Notes: generated from the sequence alone by a model not told the origin. A stretch of DNA of 64,000 nucleotides from Rhodococcus pseudokoreensis (GCF_017068395.1 NZ_CP070619.1:3286001-3350000); one strand, 5' to 3'. Positions 8,122 to 17,274 are shown, numbered from the stretch's first letter. Program-made: numbers and translations.

Positions 8122-9822
8122 TCACCACGGCGCCATCCGGTCGGTTCCTCGCGCCGGTACGTCGATCGCCGCCCCGGCCGTCGCCAATTCAACGAGCTTC
8201 GGCCAGTCCACGACCTTCTCGCGTGGTCGCTCACGCCCCCCCGCGGACCGCTCGTAGGCATCGATCGCGAGCCAGCCGTCCCAGCCGAACGCCTCGACGC
8301 CGACCGCAGGCGGGGGGGAGGACGGTGTGGACAGCAGGCCCGACAGATAGTCGTCGACGATGGCGTTCACGGTCTCGGCGGCGCACGTCTTGTTCGTACC
8401 GATCACGCCGGAGGGGCCTCGCTTGATCCAACCGGCCGTGTATATCCCGGGAATCGTTTCACCCCGAGGATCCACGACCCTGCCCGACTCGTTCGGAATG
8501 CGCCGGGTTGCAACGTCGAACGGGACACCCGGGACAGGGTCCCCACTGTAGCCGATCGAGCGCAATACTAGTCCGCAGTCGATCTGCTCGATCTCACCGG
8601 TGCCGACTGCCCGATGGTTGCCCGCGTCGTCGCGGATCTCGTTGCGCTCCAAACGGATCCCCGTCACCCGATCGCTTCCGAGGATCTCCACCGGGGACGC
8701 GAGATAGCGCAGAGTTATCGCCTTCCGCTCAGGTGACCGCACCCGACCTGCGTAACGCTGGGCGATGTCGATCTTGAAGCGAAGCTGCTCGTTGCCGTGC
8801 TTGTTGAGAGCGACGGAGGTCGCCGCGTCCACTGTTGTCTCACGCGAATGTGCGAGTACGTTCACGCCTGCCAGGTGATCGAGCTCGACGAGTTCCTTCG
8901 TCGTGTAAGCGGAGTGCTCGACGCCACGGCGCCCGACGACGAGCACCTCCTCGACGGCGCTCTGCGCAAGCAGTCCGAGCGCACGGCCGCTGATGTCCGT
9001 CCGCCGTAGCGAATCCACATCGGAAACGAGAATGCGTGCCACATCGAGGGCGACGTTCCCGTTGCCGATGACCACCGCGCGCGGGTGCGACAAATTGAAC
9101 TCGTGACCGCTGTGGTCAGGATGTCCGTTGTACCAACCGACGAAGTGCGTCGCCGGATGGCTCCCCGGCAGGTCCTCACCCGGTACCTCCAGCCTTCGGT
9201 CGGATGGGGCACCTACCGCGTACAGCACCGCGTGATGGCTCGTTGCCAACTGCTCATGGGTAATGTCCCGGCCAACGCGGGTGTTGAAGTGAAACGTCAC
9301 CCCGCGCCGCGAGGCCGCGCGTTCGAACTGCCCGATGACCCGCTTCGTCCGCAGGTGGTCGGGTGCCACCCCGAATCGGGCTAGTCCGTAGGGCACCGGC
9401 AACCGTTCGTACACGTCCACGGTCGCCTCGAGGCCGCGGCGCGAGAGGATTGACTCGACGGCGAACATCGCCGCCGGACCTGCCCCCACGACCGCGACGC
9501 GGAGCGGTTCCCGCTCGGTCACTGTCATCGGCGCCGGCGGGAGCGGGAGATCCCTCCGGGGGTATGAGCGCCCGCTGAAGTGGAGGCGATTCAGCTCGAT
9601 GAACGCCCGACTCTCCTCTCCGAGAGCAGCATCGGGCGATATGGCGTCGACTGGGCAGACGTCGACACAGGCCCCGCAATCGACGCATGTCGCCGGATCG
9701 ATGTAGAGCATCTCGGCGGTGCGGTAGCCTGGTTCACCCGGTGACGGATGGATACAGTCCACCGGGCACGCCGACACGCAGGCAGCGTCGTTGCAACAGG
9801 ACTGGGTTATGACGTGAGGCAC
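8122..9822 (-). CDS. Ferredoxin-NADP reductase with N-terminal ferredoxin domain (FprB-like)
   Basis: 566 residues. The N-terminal 7Fe/8Fe-type ferredoxin carries C9/C10, C15, C19, C23 and C46, C49, C52, C56 (CVDCGACVDVCP). An adrenodoxin-reductase-like module follows, with FAD motif VAVVGAGPAAMFAVES, NADP motif VIGNGNVALDVARIL and the late GIYTAGWIKRGPSGVIGTNK segment. This is the layout of mycobacterial FprB, which moves electrons between NADPH and ferredoxin. Translation starts at GTG (MPHVITQ) behind a GGGAG site. Lying next to molybdopterin oxidoreductase 1, it is the likely redox partner of one or both molybdoenzymes (inference from context). The direction of electron flow is unknown. 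Confidence 0.9.
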   Translation of the reverse strand: MPHVITQSCCNDAACVSACPVDCIHPSPGEPGYRTAEMLYIDPATCVDCGACVDVCPVDAISPDAALGEESRAFIELNRLHFSGRSYPRRDLPLPPAPMTVTEREPLRVAVVGAGPAAMFAVESILSRRGLEATVDVYERLPVPYGLARFGVAPDHLRTKRVIGQFERAASRRGVTFHFNTRVGRDITHEQLATSHHAVLYAVGAPSDRRLEVPGEDLPGSHPATHFVGWYNGHPDHSGHEFNLSHPRAVVIGNGNVALDVARILVSDVDSLRRTDISGRALGLLAQSAVEEVLVVGRRGVEHSAYTTKELVELDHLAGVNVLAHSRETTVDAATSVALNKHGNEQLRFKIDIAQRYAGRVRSPERKAITLRYLASPVEILGSDRVTGIRLERNEIRDDAGNHRAVGTGEIEQIDCGLVLRSIGYSGDPVPGVPFDVATRRIPNESGRVVDPRGETIPGIYTAGWIKRGPSGVIGTNKTCAAETVNAIVDDYLSGLLSTPSSPPPAVGVEAFGWDGWLAIDAYERSAGGRERPREKVVDWPKLVELATAGAAIDVPARGTDRMAPW

Positions 9823-9883
9823 GATGCACTCCCTGCTGAACCGCCACGTACTGCGACCGCGGCGACTGTTTTGCGCGTACCTG

Positions 9884-10984
9884 TCACGGAGTCAGCTCGA
9901 GATCGAGATTCAGTGACGCGACCGTTCGACGGTGGCTGCCGGCGCTGCCTAGAAGCTCCTTATCAACCTGGGCGCGACGCCAATACAGGTGCGCGTCGTG
10001 CTCCCAGGTGAACCCGACGCCCCCGTGTGTATGGATCAGCGTCTGGGCGGATCGGTTCAGTACGTCTGCCGCGTACGCGGCGGCGGACGCCGCGTAGAGC
10101 CTGAGGCTCTCCGGCTGGGCATCGGCCGACCAGGCGGCCAACCACACGAGCGAGCGCAGCTGCTCCTCGCCGACGTAGGCTTCGACCAAAGCGTGCTTGA
10201 CCGCCTGGAAACTGCCGATCTGGCGATTGAAACTCTGCCTGGTCAACGCGTAGGCGCGGGCCAGCTCATTTGCCTGAGTCGCTGCCCCCAAGTCCTCCGC
10301 GGCCAGCAGGACCAGTGCCACGTTCTTGGCCCGGTCCCAGGCAGGAACGACTGAAGCGCCAGCCGACAGCACGTGCGCCGCTGCTCCCCTGAACTCGAAA
10401 ACTGCGAGGCCCCGCGTGGCATCGAGAGGCTTCGGGTCCACACGCCGAACCGCCGGGCTGGAGCTCGTCACCTCGACGGCGACCACAACCGGGCCGGTAT
10501 CGGTCTCGGCCAGAACAATGAGGTCCGTCGCCGCGACGCCGTCGAGCACAGGCGCCGTACGCCCGTGGACCGCGCCCGAGGGATCTAGGCGAAGCCGGTC
10601 GGCCGAATCCCGGGTGCTGTCCGCGACGGCCACGGTCCTGCCACCGTTGAGACCAGCCTCGAGCAGTGTCACCGCTTCGGGCGAGCCGAGCGCTTCCAGG
10701 AGAGTGACTGCCCGGCCGGCGAAGCTCACCAGCCGTGCGGGAGTCAGATGCTTACCCGACTGCTCTGCAACGACCACAAGGTCCAGAACCGTTCCCCCGC
10801 CGCCGCGTGACTCGTCGGCGAGCAACTCCATGACTCCGAGCGACGCCCACGGCTCACCGGTGGGGAAGGGAAGATCACTATCGTCGAGGGCCCCACGGGC
10901 GTACTCGAGCCCCGAGCGCTTGGCGAAGGCCTGCCCGGCGACCTTACCGAACTCGATCTGGTCGTCCGAAAGACTGAATTTCAT
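9884..10984 (-). CDS. Acyl-CoA dehydrogenase, short beta-like subunit
   Basis: 366 residues with an acyl-CoA dehydrogenase fold. The N-terminal and middle domains are divergent, and the C-terminal HTHGGVGFTWEHDAHLYWRR segment is typical of the FadE proteins that form alpha2beta2 enzymes in actinobacterial steroid-type pathways. Its ATG overlaps the stop of the upstream acyl-CoA dehydrogenase gene by one base (TGATG), implying translational coupling and 1:1 assembly. It would introduce a 2,3 double bond into a ring- or branched-chain acyl-CoA, passing electrons to ETF. The substrate is unknown. Confidence 0.88.
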   Translation of the reverse strand: MKFSLSDDQIEFGKVAGQAFAKRSGLEYARGALDDSDLPFPTGEPWASLGVMELLADESRGGGGTVLDLVVVAEQSGKHLTPARLVSFAGRAVTLLEALGSPEAVTLLEAGLNGGRTVAVADSTRDSADRLRLDPSGAVHGRTAPVLDGVAATDLIVLAETDTGPVVVAVEVTSSSPAVRRVDPKPLDATRGLAVFEFRGAAAHVLSAGASVVPAWDRAKNVALVLLAAEDLGAATQANELARAYALTRQSFNRQIGSFQAVKHALVEAYVGEEQLRSLVWLAAWSADAQPESLRLYAASAAAYAADVLNRSAQTLIHTHGGVGFTWEHDAHLYWRRAQVDKELLGSAGSHRRTVASLNLDLELTP

Positions 10985-12207
10985 CAGGCACCATCCCGAG
11001 ATGCGGTGGGTGAAGTGGTCAAGGCGGGAGAGGCAGTCACTCGCGGTTCGGGCGGAAGACCGAGAATCCGTTCGCCGAGAATGTTTTTCATGACCTCCGG
11101 CGTTCCTCCGGCCAGTGAAAGTCCAGGCGCGAACATCGCAACGTTCTGCCAGTGATTCGTGCCATCGGGAGCTGCGGCGAACACAGCGGTCTCCCCCTGC
11201 AGAGACAGTCCGAGACTGCCGACTCGCTTGAGTAGCGCTCCGAGCGCGAGCTTCCCGACGCTTCCCTCGGGACCAGGCTCCCCGCCCTGGGACACTCGGG
11301 AGATCAGTCGATTGCCGGTCATCCGGCAGGCCAGGGCCTCGATCCAGCAGGCCGCGTACTCCTGGAGCACGAGCTCGCGGCTGCTCTCCGAAAGTTGCGG
11401 CAGGGCCTTACGCACCTCGGAGGTCAGGGCGCCGGGCCCTGCGCCGTAAGTCGACCCGTCACCTCCCACGACGAACCGCTCGTTCATGAGCATCGTCAGA
11501 GCAACCGCCCAGCCCTGCCCAACCTCACCGAGCACGGCGTTCGCCGGAAGCTCGACGTCCTCCAGGAAGACCTCGTTGAACGCGGCGTGGCCGGTCATCT
11601 CCCGCAGAGGACGTACGGTCACGCCCGGGGCCGACATATCGACGACGAATGCGGTGAGACCCCGGTGGCGATCCTCGGGACTACCTGTCCGCGCGAGTGC
11701 CACCCCGTAGTCGGACCAGTGAGCGCCCGTGTTCCAGACCTTCTGGCCGCGCAGCACCCAACCGTCCTCCGTGGGGACGGCCTTGGTCGCCACCGCCGCG
11801 AGGTCACTACCCGCCCCGGGCTCGCTGAACAGCTGGCACCAGATCTCCTCCCCCGTGAGGATATTCGTCAAGTATCGACTCTTCTGCTCACCGGTGCCGT
11901 GGGTGATGATCGCCGGCCCGCACAGGCCCACGCCCATCCACCCGATCAGCCGGGGAGCCTGGGCGCGGTCCAGCTCCTCGTTGATGATCAGCTGCTGGAC
12001 GACAGTCCCGCCGGCGCCGCCATACTCCTTCGGCCAAGTCACCCCCACGAGTCCGCCGGAGTAGAGAACCGATTGCGCATGTTTGAGAGTGTCCACGTTG
12101 TCCGCGGACGCTCCGCGCGAGGACACCAGCGAGTGCAGGTTGTCTTCGATGAATTGGCGCACGGTGACGCGGAAGGTGCTTTCTTCAGGGCTGTCACTGA
12201 TGTCCAT
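10984..12207 (-). CDS. Acyl-CoA dehydrogenase, alpha-like subunit
   Basis: 407 residues, a full acyl-CoA dehydrogenase. WCQLFSEPGAGSDLAAVAT is the FAD/substrate segment, GQKVWNTGAHWSDYGVALAR follows, and the C-terminus has GGTPEVMKNILGERILGLPP. It pairs with the following gene through a one-base TGATG overlap, the pattern of heterotetrameric FadE pairs. The gap to the upstream SDR is 11 bases. A homologue of the same type is at 20016-21299. The start MDISDSPEE gives a normal family N-terminus. Confidence 0.9.
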   Translation of the reverse strand: MDISDSPEESTFRVTVRQFIEDNLHSLVSSRGASADNVDTLKHAQSVLYSGGLVGVTWPKEYGGAGGTVVQQLIINEELDRAQAPRLIGWMGVGLCGPAIITHGTGEQKSRYLTNILTGEEIWCQLFSEPGAGSDLAAVATKAVPTEDGWVLRGQKVWNTGAHWSDYGVALARTGSPEDRHRGLTAFVVDMSAPGVTVRPLREMTGHAAFNEVFLEDVELPANAVLGEVGQGWAVALTMLMNERFVVGGDGSTYGAGPGALTSEVRKALPQLSESSRELVLQEYAACWIEALACRMTGNRLISRVSQGGEPGPEGSVGKLALGALLKRVGSLGLSLQGETAVFAAAPDGTNHWQNVAMFAPGLSLAGGTPEVMKNILGERILGLPPEPRVTASPALTTSPTASRDGA

Positions 12208-12218
12208 TGGTCCCCCGC

Positions 12219-12995
12219 TCAGCGGTAGCGAAGGCGCGCGGCTGCATCGAGCCGAACGACCTCACCATTCATGTAGGTGTTCTCGAGCAGGTGCAGGGTC
12301 AGCGCCGCAAACTCGTCGGCCCGCCCGAGTCGGGCAGGAAAGACGACGTCTCGCGCCAACTTCTCCTTGAAGGCCACCGGGTCGGCGACCTTGTTGTAGA
12401 TCGGGGTGTCGATGAGACCGGGGGCGATGGCGTTGACCCGGATGCCGGCGGGTGCGAGGTCACGCGCAGCAGGAAGGGTCATCCCCACGATCCCGGCTTT
12501 GGAGGCAGAGTAGGCCACCTGGCCGATCTGGCCGTCGAACGCCGCGACCGACGCGGTATTGACGATTGCGCCGCGCTCGTCGTTCTCGTCCGGCTCGTTG
12601 GTCGACATGACAGTTGCGGCAATGCGCATGCAGTTGAATGTGCCGATCAGGTTGGTGGTGATGATGCGTGTGTAGCGCTCGAGTGAGTACGCGCTGTCGT
12701 AAGTGCCGTCGCGGCCGATGATCCGGGCGGACCCACCGAACCCGGCGCAGTTGACGAGCGCCCGCAGTTCTCCGACCTCGCGGGCCCGCTCGACCGCAGC
12801 GATGACCTGGTCCTCGCTTGTGACGTCCGTGCTCACGAAATGCGAGCCGGACTCCTGTGCGACCGTGTCGCCCTTGTCCTTCTGGACATCGGCAATCACG
12901 ACCTGGACCCCGCGGCTCGCCAGGGAGCGCACAACACTTTCTCCCAGGCCGGATGCACCGCCAGTGACCACCGCTGAAGCACCGGTGAACTTCAT
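12219..12995 (-). CDS. SDR-family 3-hydroxyacyl-CoA dehydrogenase-like oxidoreductase
   Basis: 258 residues, classical short-chain dehydrogenase. [10 protein letters not shown] is the NAD(P)-binding glycine motif near residue 12, and [10 protein letters not shown] holds the catalytic Tyr and Lys. The sequence resembles type-2 3-hydroxyacyl-CoA dehydrogenases ([20 protein letters not shown] end). The start was placed at ATG 12995 because AAGGAG lies five bases upstream; the alternative GTG at 13001 overlaps that ribosome site. It sits in the leftward operon and probably oxidises a hydroxyl made by the crotonase. Confidence 0.88.
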   Translation of the reverse strand: MKFTGASAVVTGGASGLGESVVRSLASRGVQVVIADVQKDKGDTVAQESGSHFVSTDVTSEDQVIAAVERAREVGELRALVNCAGFGGSARIIGRDGTYDSAYSLERYTRIITTNLIGTFNCMRIAATVMSTNEPDENDERGAIVNTASVAAFDGQIGQVAYSASKAGIVGMTLPAARDLAPAGIRVNAIAPGLIDTPIYNKVADPVAFKEKLARDVVFPARLGRADEFAALTLHLLENTYMNGEVVRLDAAARLRYR

Positions 12996-13154
12996 GAACA
13001 CTCCTTAGCAAGATGATGATGCCCGAGCCGTCTTCCGGTCTCGTGGCTAGTGGGCGCGCCCTAGGATGCCTTCGAGGGTTTTCTGCGCGCCCGCGAATTG
13101 GTTGGTTGTCGGAAAGGGCTCAGCCCAGGTGTTCCCGGGCGGAATTCGACGGGT

Positions 13155-13571
13155 CTATTTCCCCGTTTGCCTGTCCCGCTCCTCGATCTCGTCCGGCAGT
13201 AGCCGAACCGAACTGACCCCTGCATGCTCGATCAGGTCGCCGCGGAAGTGGAAGATCCACCGCAGCCGAACCGTGTCGTCCGAAGACATCGCGTTCTCGT
13301 ACTTCGAGTATCCCGGCACCGAGATCCGCCCATACGCTGCGAGACGGCGGTCGTTGCCCTGCAGCCATCGCTCCGGCTCGCCGAAGTCGATGCCCGCAGG
13401 CCGCGAGTCGCCGAACGCACGCAGGCCCGCATGCCCCTCGGTGTGTCGGCCGCTGCCGTCGTCGATCACGCCGTCGTCGGTGAACAGCGATGCAAGACCC
13501 TCACCATCGCGATTCGCCAGACACCGGAAATACGTCCGTGCGGTCTCCCGCTGGCTCTCCCGAACCTCCAC
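13155..13571 (-). CDS. SnoaL/NTF2-like protein
   Basis: 138 residues with the cone-shaped alpha+beta NTF2/SnoaL pattern: helices ending in YFRCLANRDGEGLASLFTDDGVIDDGSG, then strands such as VRLRWIFHFRGDLIEHAG. Members are ketosteroid-isomerase-like enzymes, polyketide cyclases or hydratases; several actinobacterial examples hydrate steroid side-chain enoyl-CoAs. No reaction can be assigned. It is the second gene of the leftward operon, 31 bases after the first acyl-CoA dehydrogenase. A second SnoaL-like gene lies at 18400-18834 under a copy of the same operator. Confidence 0.75.
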   Translation of the reverse strand: MEVRESQRETARTYFRCLANRDGEGLASLFTDDGVIDDGSGRHTEGHAGLRAFGDSRPAGIDFGEPERWLQGNDRRLAAYGRISVPGYSKYENAMSSDDTVRLRWIFHFRGDLIEHAGVSSVRLLPDEIEERDRQTGK

Positions 13572-13602
13572 CTTTCAACTCCTTCGTCTCAGACTTGCTC
13601 GA

Positions 13603-14772
13603 TCAGGCGACCCGGCTTGCCTGGTGTGGTTGATCCACTGGCGCGGCGAGCTCACTCGGAAGACCGATGAGGCTCAAGAATCTCTCCCGGTGCCGCGCTG
13701 GAGATCCCAGGAAGAACTCACTCGACTTTGCCCGCTTGAAGTAGAGATGCGCGTCGTGTTCCCAGGTGAAGCCAACACCGCCGTGGACCTGGATAGTCAT
13801 TGCAGCGGTGGCGACGAACGCGTCCGAGCACAACGCTTTGGCCATGCTTGCGTGTGCGGGGAACTCGTCGGCACCAGTAGCCGCATCCCACGCCGCACGA
13901 TAAGCGGCCGACCGCGCCGATTCGACCTCCAGGAGCGCATCCGCACACATGTGCTTGATCGCCTGGAACGACCCGATCGCACGCCCGAATTGGTGCCGCA
14001 CCTTGGCGTACTCGACGCTCATGTCCAGACACTGCTGCGCGCCACCGACCTGCTCCGCTGCCAATGCGACGGCCGCCAGGTCGAGGACCCGCTGCAGCAC
14101 CGGCTCGGCCGCTCCCTCCTCACCCACGAGGACGGCCGGGGTGTCACTGAGCATCACGCCGGCGAGGCGACGGGTTGAGTCCAGCGCCTCCTGAGGTTTG
14201 CGGACCAGCCCCGGCGCTGCACCATCACAGGCGAAGAGTGACACCCCCCGCCGGGTACGCGCCGCTACGAGAATCAGGTCCGCGGCCATGCCGTCGACCA
14301 CGAAGCACTTTTCACCATGAAGCCGCCATTCGCCGCCACTCTCCACAGCCGACGCACGCACATCACCCGGTACCCATGAGCCCGTGGGCTCGGCCAGCGC
14401 GAGCGTCACCACCGTGCTGCCGTCGGCAATCGACGGCAGATGCGTGCGCTGCGCAGTCTCGTCACCGGATTCCATCAGCGCGGTGGCACCGAGCGCGACA
14501 GTCGCGAAGAAGGGGGCGGACAGCAACGACCGACCCATCTCTTCGGACGCGACCAGCAGTTCGACCCACCCACATCCGGCGCCCCCGAATTCCTCGGGGA
14601 TATGCAACCCATGGAGACCGAGCTCCCCGGCCATCTGCGCCCAGACACCCGAGTCGTAACCCGAGGGATCACCGATCAGGCGCCGAGCCTCGGCGGGTCC
14701 AGACTTCGCGGAGAGAAAGCGCCGAAGCGCTGCCCGGAAGTCCTCTTGCTCACTACTGAATTCGAAGATCAC
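13603..14772 (-). CDS. Acyl-CoA dehydrogenase, beta-like subunit, first gene of the leftward operon
   Basis: 389 residues from GTG 14772 (VIFEFSSEQEDFRAALRRF), chosen because GGAGG lies seven bases upstream and the family N-terminus begins there; the longer frame to 14901 would run through the operator and promoter. The C-terminus has QVHGGVGFTWEHDAHLYFKR, matching the beta-like gene at 9884-10984. An alpha-like partner could be the protein at 20016-21299 or 10984-12207. Its start overlaps the stop of a seven-codon leader frame (GTGA). This gene opens a nine-gene transcription unit that ends near 4450. Confidence 0.88.
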   Translation of the reverse strand: MIFEFSSEQEDFRAALRRFLSAKSGPAEARRLIGDPSGYDSGVWAQMAGELGLHGLHIPEEFGGAGCGWVELLVASEEMGRSLLSAPFFATVALGATALMESGDETAQRTHLPSIADGSTVVTLALAEPTGSWVPGDVRASAVESGGEWRLHGEKCFVVDGMAADLILVAARTRRGVSLFACDGAAPGLVRKPQEALDSTRRLAGVMLSDTPAVLVGEEGAAEPVLQRVLDLAAVALAAEQVGGAQQCLDMSVEYAKVRHQFGRAIGSFQAIKHMCADALLEVESARSAAYRAAWDAATGADEFPAHASMAKALCSDAFVATAAMTIQVHGGVGFTWEHDAHLYFKRAKSSEFFLGSPARHRERFLSLIGLPSELAAPVDQPHQASRVA

Positions 14773-14792
14773 AGCACCGCCTCCACTCTCAT
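14769..14792 (-). CDS. Seven-codon leader ORF (MRVEAVL), probably leaderless
   Basis: ATG 14792 begins six bases after the TACGCT -10 box (14799-14804), where transcription is expected to start. The frame runs seven codons, and its TGA overlaps the GTG of the acyl-CoA dehydrogenase gene. It contains the GGAGG used by that gene. Geometry relative to the -10 box is the same as for the leaderless GTG at 20016. Whether it is translated is untested. Confidence 0.4.
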   Translation of the reverse strand: MRVEAVL

Positions 14793-14798
14793 GCCGCG

Positions 14799-14827
14799 AG
14801 CGTAACCCAATTCGACATACATGTCGA
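14799..14827 (-). promoter_or_regulatory. Operator A1 and promoter of the leftward operon
   Basis: The perfect inverted repeat TCGACATNNATGTCGA occupies 14812-14827. Reading leftward, seven bases separate it from TACGCT (14799-14804), a TANNNT -10 box. The operator therefore covers the -35 region, as expected for TetR repression. The same arrangement occurs at three other places in the window. Confidence 0.8.
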
Positions 14828-14902
14828 GTGACGGCCGGCGACCCACATTCCCGCGCGTTCACATTCCCTGCGGGCAAGCCCCCGCTCAGCCGATTCGGCA
14901 AG

Positions 14903-14932
14903 TCGACAATGATGTCGATAAGCGGTTATGCT
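14903..14932 (+). promoter_or_regulatory. Operator A2 and promoter of molybdopterin oxidoreductase 2
   Basis: TCGACAATGATGTCGA (14903-14918) differs from the consensus half-sites by one base. Eight bases later comes TATGCT (14927-14932), and GTG 14940 follows after seven bases, where transcription should begin. This makes a leaderless message likely. It lies 75 bases from operator A1 in the divergent spacer. Confidence 0.75.
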
Positions 14933-14939
14933 GCGGAAT

Positions 14940-17168
14940 GTGAGCGACAGAGCGGAACACGACACCAGCTCGGACGTCCTTCGAGAGCCACAGCACCAGG
15001 CTTCAACAGGACGCACTCGAAGCCGGGCGGAGCCACAGGCGACCACGGTTCCCACGTTCTGCAGAATCTGCCCTGGCATGTGCGGCCTACTCGTCACGAT
15101 CGAGGACGGGGCCGCCGTGGGCTCGATGGGCGACCGGGACCATGCCGCGACCGAGGGGTACTGCTGCCGCAAAGGGCGCAACATCCATAAGCTGCACACC
15201 AAACCGGACCGCTTCCTCCAGTCGCAGCGCGGCAACCGTCGAGGAGGCTTCGTCCCGATCGAGACCGCGACTGCGATCGATGAAATCGGTGAGCGCCTGA
15301 GCGAGATTCGCGAAAAGCACGGACCCGACTCCATCGGCCTCTTCCTGGGTACTCAGGCATACCAGGCCACCCCGACTATCCCCGTGGTCAAGGCATGGCT
15401 GCGCGCCATCGGCACGCGAAAGTACTTTCGGACGGTCTCGATAGACCAATCCGCCAAGGTCATTGCGACGGGTCGTCTAGGAGCTTGGGCGGCGGGAAAC
15501 CAACGCTTCGACGAGTCGGACGTGTGGCTGTTCGCCGGCACCAACCCGATCGTGTCGATGCAGGGCGGCCCCGCCAGCTTCCCGATTCACCGCGGACGAC
15601 GGGCCCTCCGCGAAGCCCGCGACCGCGGCATGTACATCATCGTCGCAGATCCCCGATTGACCGAGACCGCTCGCGAGGCAGACCTGCACCTGCCGCTACG
15701 TCCCGGCACCGACTCCCTGCTCGCCGCGGCGATCTTGCACGTCATCCTGGAGGAGAGGCTGCACGACGGGGAGTTCTGCCGCAACCACGTCACCGGCCTG
15801 GCGAACCTCGAGCGAGCACTCGCGCACGTCACTCCGGGCTCTGTCGCAGCAGACACCGGGATCGCCGCCGATGACATCGTGCTGGCAGCCCGCCGCTTCG
15901 CGACGGCCACCCGTGGCATGACCACGACCGGCACGGGCCCCGACATGAGTGTGTGGTCCAACCTCAACGAACACCTTTGGCAGCTACTCAACGTGATCTG
16001 CGGCCGTTTCCCCCGCGCAGGAGAGTTCCATGCCGAATACGGCGTACTCACCTCGAGTCAGTCCCACCGTGCCGAGGTCGCGCCTCCCGGTCGGCCGTGG
16101 GAATCGGGCTACCGCAGCCGACTGGGCTACGGCCTGCTCGCGGGCGACCTCCCCACCGCATCACTGCCTCGCGAAATCACCGAACCCGGGCCCGACCGGA
16201 TCCGAGCGCTGGTCGTGGTGGGCGGCAACCCCCTCGCGGCCCTTCCAGGACCGGCCTCGGTCCGAACGGCATTCCAGCAGCTCGACCTCCTCGTCGCGCT
16301 GGAGCCATTCCCGACCGAAACCGCGGAGCTGGCGGACTACGTGCTCGCCCCACGAATGATCCTCGAGCGGCCGGACGTCACCAAGATGTTCGACCAGTGG
16401 TACGACAAGCCGTTCGGGCAATACACACCCGCAGTGCTCGAGGGCCCAGAGGAGACGGTGGAGGACTGGCAGTACCTCGCGAGAATCGCGGGTGCCATGG
16501 GGCTTCCGTTGACCATCGGGTCGTTCGAGGTCAGTAACAGCCAGGGCGCCGTCACTACCGAGCAGCTTCTGGACCATCTGTCCCGCAAGGGGCAGGCGGA
16601 CCTGCAGGAGTTGAGGCGGCGGCCGCACGGGCACGTGTTCGACAACGCCGCACGCCCGATAATCGCGCCGGCTGGCGACTCTGCGGGACGCTTCGACTTG
16701 CTCCCGGACGACGTCGCCGGCGAGCTCCGCGCTGCGCTCCGCCGGGAGCGGATCACACTTTCGACCGCGGATCGCCGTCCGGACGAGGCCTTGCTCACCG
16801 TCCGGCGGACGCAGGGAGTCATGAACAGCCTCGGCCGGGACGTCCTCACCATGACGCGCACGCCCTACAACCCCTGTCACGTCAATCCGACGCAGCTGGA
16901 GGCGATCGAAGCAACGGCAGGTGACCTACTCCTGCTCGAGACACAGCACGGTCGAGTGATCGCTGTGGCCGAAGCGGACGACACGGTTCAGCCCGGCACG
17001 GTGTCATTAGCGCACTGCTTCCGTGGGCCGCGGGACGACGCCGATCCGCGGCACAGCGGCGCGAACCCCGGGGCATTGATTTCATTGCACGAGGTCACGG
17101 AGACGATCAACGCCATGCCCCGGCTCAGCGGAGTCCCGGTCCGCCTTGCGAAGTATCGCGTCGACTGA
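14940..17168 (+). CDS. Molybdopterin (bis-PGD) oxidoreductase 2
   Basis: 742 residues from GTG 14940. ATG 14928 was rejected because it overlaps the -10 box. After a ~35-residue hydrophilic N-terminal extension without a Tat motif comes a 4Fe-4S site (C41, C44, C48 and C75 or C76; FCRICPGMC). Molybdopterin domains follow (FAGTNPIVSMQGGPASF, DPRLTETAREADLHLPLRPG, VVVGGNPLAALPGP) and a C-terminal dinucleotide-binding barrel (MTRTPYNPCHVNPTQ). The metal-ligand position reads VSIDQSAK (D169). It resembles molybdopterin oxidoreductase 1 in size and domain order but is clearly not a recent copy. It is divergently transcribed from the nine-gene operon and probably uses the same FprB-like partner. 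The substrate is unknown. Confidence 0.9.
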   Translation: MSDRAEHDTSSDVLREPQHQASTGRTRSRAEPQATTVPTFCRICPGMCGLLVTIEDGAAVGSMGDRDHAATEGYCCRKGRNIHKLHTKPDRFLQSQRGNRRGGFVPIETATAIDEIGERLSEIREKHGPDSIGLFLGTQAYQATPTIPVVKAWLRAIGTRKYFRTVSIDQSAKVIATGRLGAWAAGNQRFDESDVWLFAGTNPIVSMQGGPASFPIHRGRRALREARDRGMYIIVADPRLTETAREADLHLPLRPGTDSLLAAAILHVILEERLHDGEFCRNHVTGLANLERALAHVTPGSVAADTGIAADDIVLAARRFATATRGMTTTGTGPDMSVWSNLNEHLWQLLNVICGRFPRAGEFHAEYGVLTSSQSHRAEVAPPGRPWESGYRSRLGYGLLAGDLPTASLPREITEPGPDRIRALVVVGGNPLAALPGPASVRTAFQQLDLLVALEPFPTETAELADYVLAPRMILERPDVTKMFDQWYDKPFGQYTPAVLEGPEETVEDWQYLARIAGAMGLPLTIGSFEVSNSQGAVTTEQLLDHLSRKGQADLQELRRRPHGHVFDNAARPIIAPAGDSAGRFDLLPDDVAGELRAALRRERITLSTADRRPDEALLTVRRTQGVMNSLGRDVLTMTRTPYNPCHVNPTQLEAIEATAGDLLLLETQHGRVIAVAEADDTVQPGTVSLAHCFRGPRDDADPRHSGANPGALISLHEVTETINAMPRLSGVPVRLAKYRVD

Positions 17169-17274
17169 TCGGGACGCATCCGGGCCGACGGAAAGCGGGT
17201 GTTCAAGGCACCCATTGGCGATGTCGAAATGCGCGCTATTGATGAGCTAGTCAAATCCAGGAGGAAGCAAAAGG

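Noticed and set aside
17218..17228. Single half-site of operator A before the MDR gene
   Set aside because: Only one arm is present, and the gene is probably co-transcribed from operator A2.
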